Assembly: GCA_032717465.1 (NCBI GenBank)
Contig: CM064653.1
Location: 41,706,993 to 41,770,992, forward strand
From: Coenobita brevimanus
Lineage: Eukaryota; Arthropoda; Malacostraca; Decapoda; Coenobitidae
Direction: 5' to 3'
Length of the DNA: 64,000 nucleotides
Both the position numbers and the translations under genes were made by a program. This document shows, piece by piece, positions 1 through 12,549 of the stretch (the first letter of the stretch is position 1; the number at the start of each line of letters is the position of its first letter). The notes under the pieces are model-generated. The model made no database searches, was not told the origin of the DNA, and was given only the letters and a program-made list of their open reading frames with translations.

Positions 1-600
1 CACGTGGACGTTTTAAGTCCTCCACCCAATTCTATATATATATATATGAACATATGAATACGCTAGTATACAGTATACATGCGTGTGTCAGTCCGTGTGT
101 GTTTCTTGAACATGTATCAGTGCAAAATACCAGCGCCTATGATTAGTTCTGACAGACGAGGTATAAGTACTGCCCAGTCTTATTAATTCAACCCACAGTG
201 GCGTCTCAGGGAATCACAACACTACATGACACAACACGGAGGGGGAGGGGGCTAGTGGAGGAGAGGGGGGAATAACCCGCCATCCTGAAGCAGCAATATG
301 ATATTACATGACACACAGGTCTGTCCGCAGGTGAGGAATCACGCCCTGCACCCCAGTCTCAGGGTCAGTATTTACCAAGAATCTTAACCGATTCCCAGGA
401 TAAACATGTCTCTGTATCAGTTTAATATAATCAGAAATAGCTTCGTTTTTCGCAGTTTTCACTTTGGTATGCACTTTACTCTGCCTGCAGAGTGTATGGT
501 GGTAGTAGCAATCTTATAAACAACTTCAATTCATGAAAGTTAGTAAATACAGATCCATATGTCCTGAGGTGGCCAACCCCTATATTACCGGACGACACAT
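1..600. other. AT-rich intergenic DNA, no gene seen
   Basis: Contains a short (TA)n at 35-47 and a G-rich stretch at 239-272. No coding signal or repeat family recognised. Confidence 0.6.
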
Positions 601-639
601 CTGCTGTAATCACAATCTTAGGCCCCGCAACACCAGGGC

Positions 640-2640
640 CTCTTGCATAATGGAGAGGGGGGGAGGGAGGACGGGAGTTTGGTGAAGAGGAGGGGGCAGA
701 TAGGATTGGTGGAGAAGAGGAGGGAGGAGGTAGAGTGGATAGAGCATAGATGGAGGGGAGGAGGAGGGAGACGACAAGACTGGTGAAGAAACGGGGACAG
801 GCAGGGTAGATGATGGATTCGTGGAAAAAGGAAGGACTGACAAGACACGAGGAGGGAAGAAGGGGATAGCCAAGTTAAGTGGAGAATTGGTGATGAAAGA
901 AGGCGGGCAGAGAAGATGTGGAATGGTGAAGAGGGGCGGCCAGGGGTAAGAGGAAGACTGGTAGAAGTTAGGAGGGGGCAAGTTGGACAGGTGTAGAATT
1001 GAAGAGGAAGGGAGCAGGCAGGGAAGTTGAAGGGTTGATGGAGATGAAATGGGAGGAAGACTGGATAGGTGGAGGGTTGGTGATGAAAAGGAAGTCAGAA
1101 CAGATGGAGGGTTGGTGGAGATGAAAAGGGAGGAAGACAGGATAGGTGAAGGATTGGATAAGAGGGGAGGAAGGCGGGCTACTTGAGTAGAGGACTGATG
1201 CAGAACAGTGGGGGAGCAGGTTGGGTAGGTGGAAGGCTGGTGGACAGGAGGAGAGGCGGGAGGAAGCAGGACAGGAGGGGGGAAAGTCACAATTAATGGA
1301 GAAGTGGTGGATAAGAGGCGGGGGACGGCAGGGTAGTTGGAGGGTTGGTGGAGAGTAAAGAAAGTGGAGAAAGTGATACAGAAGATAGCAAAGGAATATT
1401 CAGCAAAGATAAATGAGACAAAAAGAAACAGATGTAGAATAATGGCGGCGAATAGGAAATATGCAAATTGGTGTGTGAAGCAGTAGAGGGACTGGTACCT
1501 TAAATTTTAGGGAAGGGATGTAAAAGGACGATTGCAGGTTTCAACACACTTTGGTTCCTATGACTTACTCTGAATTGAACAGAATCGTCTGGAATTACCT
1601 GGAACAGAATACTAGAGTTCTCCCGACCATGAGACAGTTATAGCGAAAAAAAAAGTGGCATGAGTACTAGGTGATGGACTGGTAAACGTGAGGTAGAAGG
1701 GAAAGCACGACACACAGGTAGGGAAAACATGAAGAAAAAGCTACGAAGGTTACAGACAGAGGTTACATAAGAGAAATATAGAACAGGTCGGAGGTAGAGA
1801 TGGAACTTGACATTATGGATGAATGGACGAGGAGGAAGACGTGATATAGGGAAAAAAAAAAAGTTGGAGGATCAGAGGAGAGGGAGGACTGAGAAACTTT
1901 CAAAGGCTATAACTAAGAGAAGTGAGATTTTGTAGGAAGAGGGTAGACAGGGCTAGAGAAATGAATGGATGAAAAACCAATGAGACGAGAAAAAACTAGT
2001 GATGATATAAAGGGAAAGAGATGGAAGAACAGAAAAGGGGAGGACAAAAGGACAAAGAATAACGACAGAAAGGGAAGAAGGGTATGCACAGCAGAAGAAG
2101 AGAGTATAGAGAAGATTAGCAAAGGATAAGATACGAAAAGAGAGAGAATTAAATGTATATGGTCGGAAAAGAGACAAAAGCTAAATGGAGGGAAAACAGG
2201 CTACGGAGAAATTGGAAGGAATACGAGAGAAGGAAAAGAAAGTCAGTGAAAGACAGGAGAAATGAGGAAGGACGAGAACCCACGGAAAAAGAGGATAGAG
2301 ACAAAAGAAAGGGAGAAATAGGAGGAATGAGGAAGAAGAGTGAGACATGAGGAAGGGCCTGAGAGACGAGATACAGGGACAGAGGAGGGAGGGGAATGAA
2401 GGGTAAGAGAGAGAGGGGAATATATTGGGGGACGGTAAAGGAAAGACTAGAGAGAAGAGAGGGGAGGGGAGGGATAAACGAGTGAAAGGGAAAGGGGAGA
2501 GACGGGGGAAGGTAGGCAGGGAAGAAAGAGAGAGAGAGAGAGAGAGATGGGGGAAAGGGGAGTGAAGAGAGAGAAAGGGAGGGGGAGAGGCGATGGAGAG
2601 AGACAGAGGGAGGGAGGGGGGAGAGACCGGGACAGCTGAC
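640..2640. repeat. Two-kilobase polypurine (G/A-rich) tract
   Basis: The plus strand is largely G and A, with degenerate units such as GGAGGGTTGGTGGAGA (about 1020-1330) and pure GA near 2528-2546. Antisense frames (Ser/Pro/Leu-rich) are composition artefacts. Degenerate family A landmarks (ACAGAATCGTCTGGAATTAC) interrupt it near 1580. Confidence 0.8.
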
Positions 2641-3420
2641 TCTGATATCACTTGTCCCTCATTCAGACAACGGAAGGCGGAAGGGGAAATCAGACGGAGA
2701 GTACGGTGGCCTGTTTCCTCCCAGCTGGTTGTGACTGACCCCCCCTTACTCTCCCTGATTCATCGCTTCCCCACTCACTCACTCATTCACCTACTCACTC
2801 ACTCATTCAATCACTCACTCACTCTCATCCATCATCCATTTATGAGACTAATTTCATTCACTCACTTCATTTCCTTCTTGACTCACAGCTTCCTCACCAA
2901 CGCACACACTCGTTCACCTACCTTGTCTCCTCATTCATTATTTACTCACCTCTCCTCCCTCCTCACAAAAAATCCACATATTCCACTTATTTCATCCACT
3001 CGCCTCACCTCACCACTCGCTGCTTCATCCATTCGCACTCCAATCTCCTTGATCCACTGCTTCCTCACTCACTCACTCGTTCCCCTATTCTGTCTCCTGA
3101 GTGCTTTGGTTACTGACTTATTTTTACCCACTTATTAATCTACTCCTCGTCACTCTGCTTGGTTGTGCTTCTCATAATTATTCCCTCAATCCTCACTCTT
3201 CGTCACCCAGTCATTATTATATAGTATAATTTCTTACTTTTTCACCCCAAGCTTTTCACTTACCTATGCACACACCTTTTCACATTCTTTAATCTAATTG
3301 TCCTCCTCTTTCATCGTTAGCCCTCCTTAGTTTTTCTTTTTTTGCTTATTACGACCCTTTACTTCTCTTCCTTATCCTCCTTCACATCTTTCACCATCCT
3401 CCCGTGTAATGTGGGAGATG
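2640..3420. repeat. Polypyrimidine stretch with (CTCACTCATT)n units
   Basis: The strand bias flips from purine to pyrimidine near 2640. Degenerate CACTCACTCATTCA units fill about 2765-2830 and recur to 3090. No gene. Confidence 0.75.
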
Positions 3421-3739
3421 AAGTAATAACCTTCCATTCTCTCCTCATCTGGCTAACACAACCAATTTCTGTCAATGCTAATTGAAACAGAAACTGTATG
3501 GATGACTTCTCTGTGATGTGCAGCTGAGAGTTTCTATAATTTTAACGATGGATGAATGAATGGATGCGTGGCTCATTTCACTGGGCACTCTGCTGATAAT
3601 GCTGCTCTCATGCATTCCCTCTCCTATTTTTGGATTCCATCCACCTCATTCATTGGTGGGTAAACGTGATGATAATGATGACTTGATTGTAATGACCTGT
3701 CGTGTGCTAGTAACATTTGATTACAGTTACACTCAGCAT

Positions 3740-4320
3740 CCCCTGGCTCTCTCAGCCCCTCCAGTTCCTCTCCGCCCTCCCCCCCCCCTCCCGTGTGGGC
3801 AGTGAGCGCGGCCTTCCGTCGTCACGAGGCGTGGAATCAGTTCCGGTGTAGCCAGGCACACTCGGACGCACACCCTGGACGATTAACTCTGAGGTCCTGC
3901 CATGCATCCCTTCCCTGCCCCTCCACATGCCTGCCCCGCTCCGCCTCACCCCGCCTTGCTCCTCCATCCCCCTGCCCCGCCCCACCCCACCCTGCCTTGC
4001 CCCGCCTTGCCCACCACGCTCACACTGCCCATGCCTGCCTGCCTCCTGTCCTGCCCAGCCTGACACGCCAAGAGTGCCCAAGCCTGTGTGCCCTTCTACC
4101 CTGTGTGGCCCTCTCCGTTCCGACCCATCCTGCTCACCAAACTCACCCTACCCTACTTGCTCCGCCCTGCCCACCACGCCCACACAACCTGCCCGACTCG
4201 TCTGCACCCTCCTCCTGTCCCCTCCACTACACCCACACTACCCTCCTGCCATGTGGCTCGTCCTCACCGTGATGGGGCACGGGTCAGCGGCCACATCGGT
4301 AAGTTCACTATGCACTCTTG

Positions 4321-4357
<37 letters not shown>

Positions 4358-4500
4358 CGGCGGGGTCAGGGGGTCAGCGGATTAGAGCACCAGCTGCCTC
4401 CGTCGCGTGCCGCCTCGCTCGCGTATGTCGGTCTGCCAGGGGACTGCGATGATGACAGGTTTCTGGTGATGCTGCTGCACAATTATCACTGGCAAGCTGA
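3740..4500. other. C-rich low-complexity DNA with a possible small exon
   Basis: Degenerate CCCCGCC/CCTGCC units dominate 3900-4240 and (AC)16 lies at 4324-4355. At 4251-4298 a 16-codon frame (MWLVLTVMGHGSAATS) ends at a consensus GTAAGT donor and could be a first coding exon, but no partner exon was found. Confidence 0.4.
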
Positions 4501-4960
4501 GTAAATCTGTCCGTTACTTTCCAGCGTATTGCGATGTGGTGATCTGATATCTGTTCAAGGTTTGCTTACTGCTGACACTGACATACGGAAGCAGAATTAA
4601 TGCTCTGTGAATGTCATGCACACTGATAATGGGACAACTGCACAGAGGCTGACATGAACAGCACGAATGCGTCATGTTTGTGTCTGTCGGTGAGTGACCT
4701 ACAAATAAACTTGATTTCCAACAACTAGAACTAGCTACTCTTACTATCCACATTAAATCCATTTTAAATTATTCCTGATAATTCTAAACTCACAAGGTTA
4801 TTTTATGCTAGTGTATGATTGATTTTGTATATTTAAAAAACCTACGCAACAGTGTGAGGGGCGTATGAGTGTGGGTGGGGGCGGTAGGGACTGACGCCGC
4901 ACCAGGCTGGCAATTATCCTGCCGGGGTGAGATGAGTGAATGTGACGGATTATGGGAATC
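4500..4960. other. Unique AT-rich DNA, nothing recognised
   Basis: No repeat family, splice-bounded frame or RNA gene was seen in this stretch. Confidence 0.5.
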
Positions 4961-5129
4961 CTCACCACACCCTCACCCCTACCTCCACCTCCACCTCCAC
5001 CCCACACATAATCTACTAGCTATAAAACACATTCCTTCTGTTACACTAAATATCGTTTCAGTCACACACACACATCACACATCCTCCATGACACACTTTC
5101 AGCCCCAGCTCATCTTCCCTCAACCACAC

Positions 5130-5490
5130 ACCATCCCTCTCAACCACTCACCCTACACACACCACCCCTCTCAACCACTCACCCTACCACACACCACCCC
5201 TCTCAACCACTCACCCTACCACACACCACCCCTCTCAACCACTCACCCTACCGCACACCACCCCTCTCAACCACCCATGCATTCACCACCCTCTTCAAAC
5301 ACACACCACTCCTCTCTACCACCCACCCTACCACACAACACCCTCTCTAACCAAACACCCTACCGCATACCACCCTCTCAACCACCCACCCTACAACACA
5401 CCACCCTCTTCAGTTACTCACCCTATATCACACACCACCCTCTCAACTACACACCACCTCTCTCAACCACTAACTCTACCACACACCACC
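5130..5490 (+). repeat. 32-bp minisatellite
   Basis: Units beginning CTCTCAACCACTCACCCTAC and ending ACACACCACCC repeat nearly exactly four times (about 5146-5272) and then decay to 5490. The open frame over it (NHSPYHTPPLS repeats) reflects the repeat, not a gene. Confidence 0.85.
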
Positions 5491-5639
5491 CTCTCTCTCC
5501 ACCCTCCCTCCACCCCCAGCATCGAAATCAAATCACTCCACACACACACAAAAAAAATGTTGCTTTGGTTCTAAACTGGTACAACTCCCTGGCCGCCACC
5601 TGCCCGGACATGCTCTTCCGTCCCTGTCATAATCACTGA

Positions 5640-6484
5640 CCTCTGAGCTTTTTACGGGCTACAGGAGGCAACACCCTTCTCGTCACCTCTCCTCTTCCTT
5701 TCGCTTGTCTCTCATCCTTTCCTTTCCTCCTTTCTCTTATCTCGCATCCTTTTTTGCCTTGCGTCTCTTCCACCTCTCTCTTGTTTCTCCTTTCCTTTCC
5801 TCCGTTCTCTTATCTCTCATCCCATTTTCTTCCCTTGCTTCTCTTCCACTTTTCTCCTGTTTCTCATTGTCTGCCATTCTTTCCTTGCCCCTTTTCTCCT
5901 GTCTCACATTCTTTTATCTCCTTGCTTCTCTTCCTCCTTTCTCTTGTCTCTCATTCTTCCCAATTCCCTCTTTCCCATTATCTCTCATCCTTTCTCTCGC
6001 CTCCCTTCATCTTTTTTTCCCATCTCTCGTACTTTCTTTCCTCTCTCTCTCTTAACTATTTCTCTTACCTCTCCTCCTCTCCTGTGCCTCTTTTCCTCTA
6101 TTCTCATACTTCTCATAACTTTCCTTTCCTATCTTCTCCTCTCTCTTAGCTCTCGTTCTTTCCTTTGCCTCTTTTTCCTCCCAACTTTCCTCTCTTTCCT
6201 TCGCTTCCTTTTCCTTTCCTCCCTGTCTCCCCCTTCCATTTTCTCCCTTCTCTTCCCTCTCATCCTTTCCCACTTGTTATTTTCCCCTTAACTTTTGTCT
6301 TTTCTGTTTGTTCTCCTTTACCTTCCTTCTCTTCCTTTCTTTAATTTCATCCTTTTCCTTCTCTCTCTTCACCTCCCGTCATTTTTCGTTTCCTTTCTTT
6401 TATTTATTTTCCACCTTTCTTTTCCCTTTCCATTCACTTTACCTTCCCTCCCTCCCTCCCTCCCTCCCCCTCTCTCTCTCTCTC

Positions 6485-6516
<32 letters not shown>

Positions 6517-6690
6517 ATCATTTACCTCTTCTTTCTTGCCTTCCCCCTCTTCCCCCTTTTCTCCACTCCCTCTCCTTCCTGTACCCCATCATATTTGCCA
6601 AGACTATTTTTTTTTAAATAACACCTTCCTAGTTGAGTCTTTTAAGTCCTGTTCTTCATCTTGTCCATCCAACTCTTCCCCTTAATCCTC
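5640..6690 (+). repeat. One-kilobase polypyrimidine tract
   Basis: C/T-rich sequence with degenerate TTTCTCTTGTCTCTCATCC units and pure CT at 6470-6515. All three frames are open for long distances only because stops are rare in CT-rich DNA. Confidence 0.85.
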
Positions 6691-7396
6691 TCAGCCTGAG
6701 AACGTCATTATTACTTTATTACACCCGGGCGCGTAGCGAGAAGGGGGTACGTATTGGCTTGGTTTGTCTGCTCGTTTGTCATTTAGCACCATTATATCTA
6801 TCTGTCTATATCTATATATATAGCTATTGGGCGGAATTGAACAAAATGTGGAATAATGACTGAAGACTATTAACGGAAAAAGTAATTGTACTGGGCGAAA
6901 CAGTGTCTTTAAAAAAAAAAAAAAAAAAAAAAGATAAATAAGATTACATGGAACTTCAGCAAAATTTGAAAACCAAAAACCAAAAATAGGCCCATAAGAG
7001 GAACAACTGTTTATTTATTGAAAGAAAAAGGTCAGGGGTCAAGGTTGCAAGGCTAGGTCAAAGTTTCGACTCTCTGACTAGTGTTTCAGCCTCAATTAAG
7101 CTTCAGGGTGTGGGTGTCGAACTCTCTGTGTGCTTTTTCTTGTTCTATTTCCAGACGTTTTATTAAGCCAGAGTTAGATTTTCAAACTGTATAGGTTAGA
7201 TTTAGCTTCCATTAACCTCTCCAGTCCCATGGCGAATTTATCTTTATATTATTCGTGCTATTTCCTGACGATTTCATTCAGTTTTGGAGAGTTTCTGAAT
7301 GGAGGTATTAGATATAGCTTTTAACACACACAAGCTCACTCCAAACTTCGGGAGAGAAGAAAAATAAACTAGAAAATGTGTCATCGGAGTGATGCT

Positions 7397-7497
7397 ATTA
7401 ATCCTTCACTACCAGGAACTCTTCAGTATGGGATTAAAAACTTCTGGTGGCAGGAAGAACATACATTACAAAGACGTCCTCATAATGAAGTGGTTAC
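7397..7497 (+). repeat. Family A repeat copy
   Basis: Begins TTAATCCTTCACTACCAGG and contains ACAAAGACGTCCTCATAATG and a final GTGGTTAC. The middle is diverged, but the order of landmarks matches the best copy at 29.07 kb. Confidence 0.6.
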
Positions 7498-7722
7498 ACG
7501 AAGGCTGAAATAAGTCTGTGGTCTCAACACTCCACATGTGGCAAGGAGTATAGCCAGTCAGGTGTGTAAGCCTTTTTCATTCATTAATAGGCGATGATAT
7601 TCTTTTATCCCCTGCGGTACAATGGCGTTTTATTTATTCTATTCTACTGCTATCTCTAGAAAATTGTATTCAGTTTAGGAGAGAAATGTGAGCAAGGGCG
7701 GCTTAGATAATTATGGCCTCCA

Positions 7723-7830
7723 TTAACCCTTTCACTTCTCAGGGGCTCCTCTAAGCTGAATAAAATCGTCATGCAGTAGCATGAGTAAGGTATATAAAGA
7801 GGTCTTCGTATCGGTGGTCGGGTAAAAGTC
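7723..7830 (+). repeat. Family A repeat copy with inverted companion arm
   Basis: TTAACCCTTTCACTTC, then TCCTCTAAGCTGAATAAAA and TCGTC. The 3' terminus is lost. The preceding 7660-7722 (TCAGTTTAGGAGAGAAA...CCTCCA) is the inverted companion arm. Confidence 0.6.
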
Positions 7831-8411
7831 ACGAAGACTTGAATGCGATCACCTCCACCCTTCTGTGAGGCAATATCATTCAGGTTTAAAGTGACAAATA
7901 GATGGAATTCACATATCAAGTGGTGGTCACTGGTTAAAGAAATGGACTAAGATTAGCATGGATGAGAGTTCAGTCCCTGTAATGGAAGGGAACACTTTGT
8001 AAATCTGATTCTCTTAAAGTAATTCACTGTTCACCCTAGACAACCACCACCAAGGAGAGAAAAAAAAAAATTACCATAATACCAGTCACAACTGAGACAT
8101 TCCTGGGGTACACCAGTACAGATGTCAATGTTCAGGTGGTGACGTGTGAAGGGGTATGCCGCAAAATGTTGGCACGTGGGTAGGATTTCTGAGACTCACA
8201 GAAAGAGCTTCCTAATCTATGTTTAGAGTCAGATAAAATAAAAAAAGTATACAAGCCTGACATTCTGGTTACAGAAATGATGATAATACTGTGCTTTACG
8301 AAACGTTAGACAAACGGGTTAGGAAGTACAGTACATAAAATATTATTTTTCATTATATATCTCCCTCTTCTTCTGTTTGCTGAGATATTCTTTCCTTGGG
8401 TATATTCTCAT

Positions 8412-8444
<33 letters not shown>

Positions 8445-8597
8445 TTGAATCATAGTTATGTTAGGGCATATAAGTTTATACAATATCTATTACCTTAGTG
8501 CTGTCAGCCACTGCATCAGCTGAAGTCTAAGTATACAGAATGGCATTCACCGCTCCCACAGGGTAACAGGGTAATTCTTTACAGACAGTCCTACACT

Positions 8598-8940
8598 CCT
8601 ACACGTGCCTCCTACCCATGCACGTGCACTCCCCCAGCTCGCGCCTCCCACTCCAGCACGTGCACCCCTCCCACCCCACCCCCCCTCTGACCACGTCCAG
8701 CAGCGGCGGCCCAGCTGACCGAGTGACTTCCTGAGGGCGGTCGGTCGTGATTGTGGCCTCTCAGTCGCCAGGTAGTGACGGGACAGGTGAGGTGCGCAGT
8801 GGAGGCCGCCCCACACCCCGCCACGCAGCCTGACACGCGCCCACACTCACCACGTGCAACCTTACCACTCCTTCCACCCTCTCAAGCTACGCTCGTCGGT
8901 GCTCGTGCCAAGTGTGGACATGCAAAGTTGTGAGCGGGAC
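8598..8940. promoter_or_regulatory. GC-rich patch with four CACGTG E-boxes
   Basis: CACGTG occurs at 8602, 8621, 8657 and 8851, three of them within 61 bases, in a C-rich stretch with CpGs. GTGAGG after GGGACAG near 8786 could be a donor. The patch is flanked by AT-rich DNA. A promoter or enhancer role is possible; no transcript or start site can be assigned. Confidence 0.35.
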
Positions 8941-9325
8941 AGAACAATTCCACAGTGATTATGGAAACATCTCAGCCATAATTTTAACAGAGCTTTACGT
9001 GATTAAAAGAAACGGGTGACTAAAACTTTGACGTGGTCGAGTCTCACCTGAGCTTCCAACGCTCAGGCAAACATTCTAGTCCGGACCTAGTCAATTGCAG
9101 AGGGCGTATTGGTCAAGTGCGACAAAGAGGCAGGCCCCTTGAAAGAAATCTCACCTACCTGATTTTCTGATTAGACTCCACACACGTCCTGGCGCCACAC
9201 TTCCGTCCTTCTCTTACCTGGAACATAAGTAAGTAGCTTATTAGACTTTTATACAGTCATTCTTAAGTCCTGTTTAACTCCTTCTGTGCGATTACGTATT
9301 TTTTTAGTTTATTCTTCCTACCACC

Positions 9326-9356
<31 letters not shown>

Positions 9357-9397
9357 TTAAAACGATTTCAGTCACTGACGGTGCGTAAGGCTACATC

Positions 9398-9492
9398 TTA
9401 ACGGTGAAGTTCAAAGAGTCCCTCCTAAGTTGAAGAAAACCGTCTAAAGGCAGCAAGGGTAGAACTGAGATACGTCATTGGGGTGATAGTCA
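9398..9492 (+). repeat. Family A repeat copy
   Basis: Reads TCCCTCCTAAGTTGAAGAAA, CCGTCTAAAGGCAGCAAG and TACGTCATTGGGGTGA in family order; the TTAACCC start is reduced to TTAA. Confidence 0.55.
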
Positions 9493-9875
9493 ATTTTTAC
9501 CTCAAGAATTAAGACGTACACTGGGAAGCAATAATCGCTGCCCCCCTCCCTCCCTCCTCTTTAACACCCAAGCCAAAAGTCAGTTACGTCCGTCACCTTC
9601 CACCGTCACTCCCATCACATCATCTCACTCTCGACTCAGACTCCGCTGGTCTTGTTTCTCCTCACAGCGAAATTGCCGCTCATTAATTTCTGGCTGCATG
9701 GAGACGGGCAGGAGGGTGACGATTATTGCTTCTGGGTGTATTGATATAGGATTAATTACTCTAACTTAATCTAAAAACAAATGACACAAATTAAGCTGAA
9801 CAGAAGGGCCTGGCGCTGGTTATACTAACCATAACACACATTCCGTTATTGAAGTCGTTAATGGAGATTATTCTC

Positions 9876-9974
9876 TACACCATTCAGTGTTAAATGTCTC
9901 GTATAAAGTAAGTTTTCTAATATTAGCTAACTTAGACTAAAATATAACTACATCATGGGAGTGAAAGGGTTAAT
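9876..9974 (+). repeat. Family A repeat copy
   Basis: Starts near CACCATTCAGTGTTAAATGT and ends CATCATGGGAGTGAAAGGG then TTAA. The interior is strongly diverged. Confidence 0.5.
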
Positions 9975-10339
9975 TCAAAAGACAGAAATTCATATTTAGA
10001 AACATCCCGTTATTCAAAGATTTCTCCATGCTACACATCACAGATCATCCCCTCTTCTCGTTCCTCCTGCATGACAGAATAATGCTTGATTAACTCCCCG
10101 TCATGTTGCTGGGAGGGGCCACACGGCCTGAAAAGTTGTGAGTGTTCCTAACAGCGGTGCCAACTCATAAAAGTGGGAAGTGAAACATGAGATTCTGTGA
10201 CACGCAAGAAACAAATGATTTATTTCTGCAGTTTTTGTACTGGTAACTGCGACACACTGAAAGAGAAATTATTTTTGAAATATATTCTGTTTCGGTGAGA
10301 TATTTCATTTCAATTTTATCAGTGGCTACATATATACTG

Positions 10340-10341
<2 letters not shown>

Positions 10342-10428
<87 letters not shown>
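10342..10428. repeat. (TA)n microsatellite
   Basis: About 43 TA units in AT-rich DNA with no transposon sequence recognised next to it. Confidence 0.95.
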
Positions 10429-10430
<2 letters not shown>

Positions 10431-11127
10431 TGATCTTGTTAAATTATTTCCCTTTCGTCATGTCTTTAACATACCTACAGAACATCGTCCGTTTAGTCAT
10501 TTTCTTCGACCCCCTTTTCACCTTCATTATTGGCTTACATCATAGGAGATATAAAATCAGTATCACAGTTCCATTGTTAAAGATTGCTCCTTTCGTTTCC
10601 TTCTTCTCTGTACACTTCCTGTTGCTCTCCTAAACTAACAATTATCTTTTACACATATTTTTGTTCTGCTCTGCTTACACACTGCTCTCCTCACCCAACC
10701 TTTCACTCATCTATTTCAACCCTCATCCTCCCCTCCCCTGCAGCAGTGATGAAACCACGTAAACCGGTACATGTTCCATCTCATTCTGCCCAAACATCCC
10801 AAATGCCACAAGTTAAGGAAGGAATGGAACAAATGAAACACCTAAAAGACAATCACCATCCCAATCATCATAGATACAATAATGACTATTCTTTAACCCT
10901 GGATAAACATTAGGAAAGTAAACTCAACTTAGGGCAAACACTTCAGACTAAAAGGGTCAGATACAGTCTCTATTAACCTCATTAGTAGCATGAAGATTTA
11001 ACATTTATTTTGGCTACCGACAGACGATTTTATTTGGCTAATGAGAGACCTCTTCCTATTCAAGAGGTTACTAACACTCAATATTGTCATAATGAAGGGT
11101 GAAGTCTTGTGGTCATATTAACTGAAG

Positions 11128-11130
<3 letters not shown>

Positions 11131-11208
<78 letters not shown>
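11131..11208 (+). repeat. (GT)39 microsatellite
   Basis: A 78-bp uninterrupted dinucleotide run. Confidence 0.95.
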
Positions 11209-11210
<2 letters not shown>

Positions 11211-11399
11211 ATAACAACACAAAAACAATGCATATATCACCATTCACGTACATCCAGTAGTTCATTCAGGCATAAATAGTCTTTCATCGTTCAGCTTTTC
11301 TTTATCAATATATTTTTCGCGGACATAGGCGTGGCGGGTAGGCAGTGACACGCCCCAGCTGCCGTGGACGTGGTGGAGGAGCTGGATGCTGGCGAAAGT

Positions 11400-12240
11400 G
11401 TGAGTTATTCAGCCACATCTGATGGTGGTGTCAGTGAGAGTGACGGTGGGGTGAGGGCGTGAGAGTGAGAGTTCAGTGAGAGTGGCGGGGGGAGTGAGTG
11501 TGAGAGCTGAGTGAGAATGGTTGGGAGTGAGAGTGAAAGTGGAGTGAGTGTGGCTGTGATGGAATAATAGTGTGGGGTGAGAGTGGTGGTGAAATGACAG
11601 TGGTGGTGGTGGGGAGTGAGAATGATGGTGGAGAGAGTAGTGGTGGTGGGGAATGAGAGTGATGGTGGAGTGAGGGATGGTGGCTATGATACTGACAGTG
11701 GCCGAGGAGTAAGACTGATGGAGAATAAAAGTGTTGAGGGGAGTGAGTGTCGCGGCGGGGGAGTAAATATGACAATGGTGGGAGTGAGAATGGTAGGAAT
11801 ATGACAGTGGTTGTGGTGAAGTAAGCATGAAAGTTGAGTGAAAGAGGTGAGGGAGTGAGAATGCTAGTGATTGTAGGATAAACGTGAGGTGGGAGTATAA
11901 GTATGATGTTGAGGAAGCAATCGTGATGATGGCTGAGGAGATGGAGTGAGTGACAGGAGTGGTAGTGATGGAGAGGAGTGATGAACAGTGGTGGCGGTAG
12001 AAGAACGGGAGTAACTGTGGTAGTGATGGAGTGGATTAAGATGGTGGTGAAGCAAAAAAGAAAAAAAAAAGCGGAGGTGGGTTGCAGAGGTGAGAGTAGT
12101 GGTAACAGAGTAAGTATGAGTTAAAGAGAGAGGATGAAGACAGACAGTGATGAGAGTGGAGTGAGAAATCAGGCGTGACGTAACAGGAGTGGTGTTTTCT
12201 AAAAAGATTAAAAGCAAAAGTGATGGTGTGGCTGGGTATT
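11400..12240 (-). repeat. GTGAGAGTG-type degenerate minisatellite
   Basis: GAGTGAGAGTG, GTGGTGGTG and GATGGTGGAG units repeat loosely for over 800 bp on the plus strand. (GATGAT)n runs follow at 12255-12280 and 12396-12450. Ser/His-rich minus-strand frames are artefacts. Confidence 0.75.
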
Positions 12241-12549
12241 ATGTGGGGACTGTGAAGATGATGATGATGATGATGATTGTTAGGTATTACAGTGTACTAA
12301 TGTGTAGTGTGCTTTTCTTTTTATTAGGCATTACAGTTTGTTAGATACTTTTTCAAACCACTCGGATGATATCCTTTCCTATAATACCCTAACACGATGA
12401 TGATGATGATGATGATGATGATGACGACGATGCTGGTGACGATGATGATGATGGACACGTGTTGGGGCAGAGTAACCCGTTCAGTGTGTTCTTCAAAATA
12501 GTAATCTTGCTTTTTTCCTAATCCAGCCATTGTTATGCAGCCTGGGAGA

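Larger units (their letters stand above)
6700..8597. other. AT-rich DNA with scattered family A pieces, no gene
   Basis: Includes an A run at 6911-6932, family A pieces from 7190 onward and an (AC)n at 8413-8442. No coding signal. Confidence 0.5.
8941..11330. other. Repeat-rich non-coding DNA
   Basis: Holds a T run at 9327-9351, two family A copies, the (TA)n at 10.34 kb and the (GT)n at 11.13 kb. No exon was recognised; it may be intron or upstream flank of the hamlet-like gene. Confidence 0.5.

Noticed and set aside
610..1290. A 226-codon minus-strand Ser/Pro/Leu-rich frame
   Set aside because: It lies in a polypurine tract where stops are rare on the C/T strand. Overlapping frames are equally open and no domain is seen.
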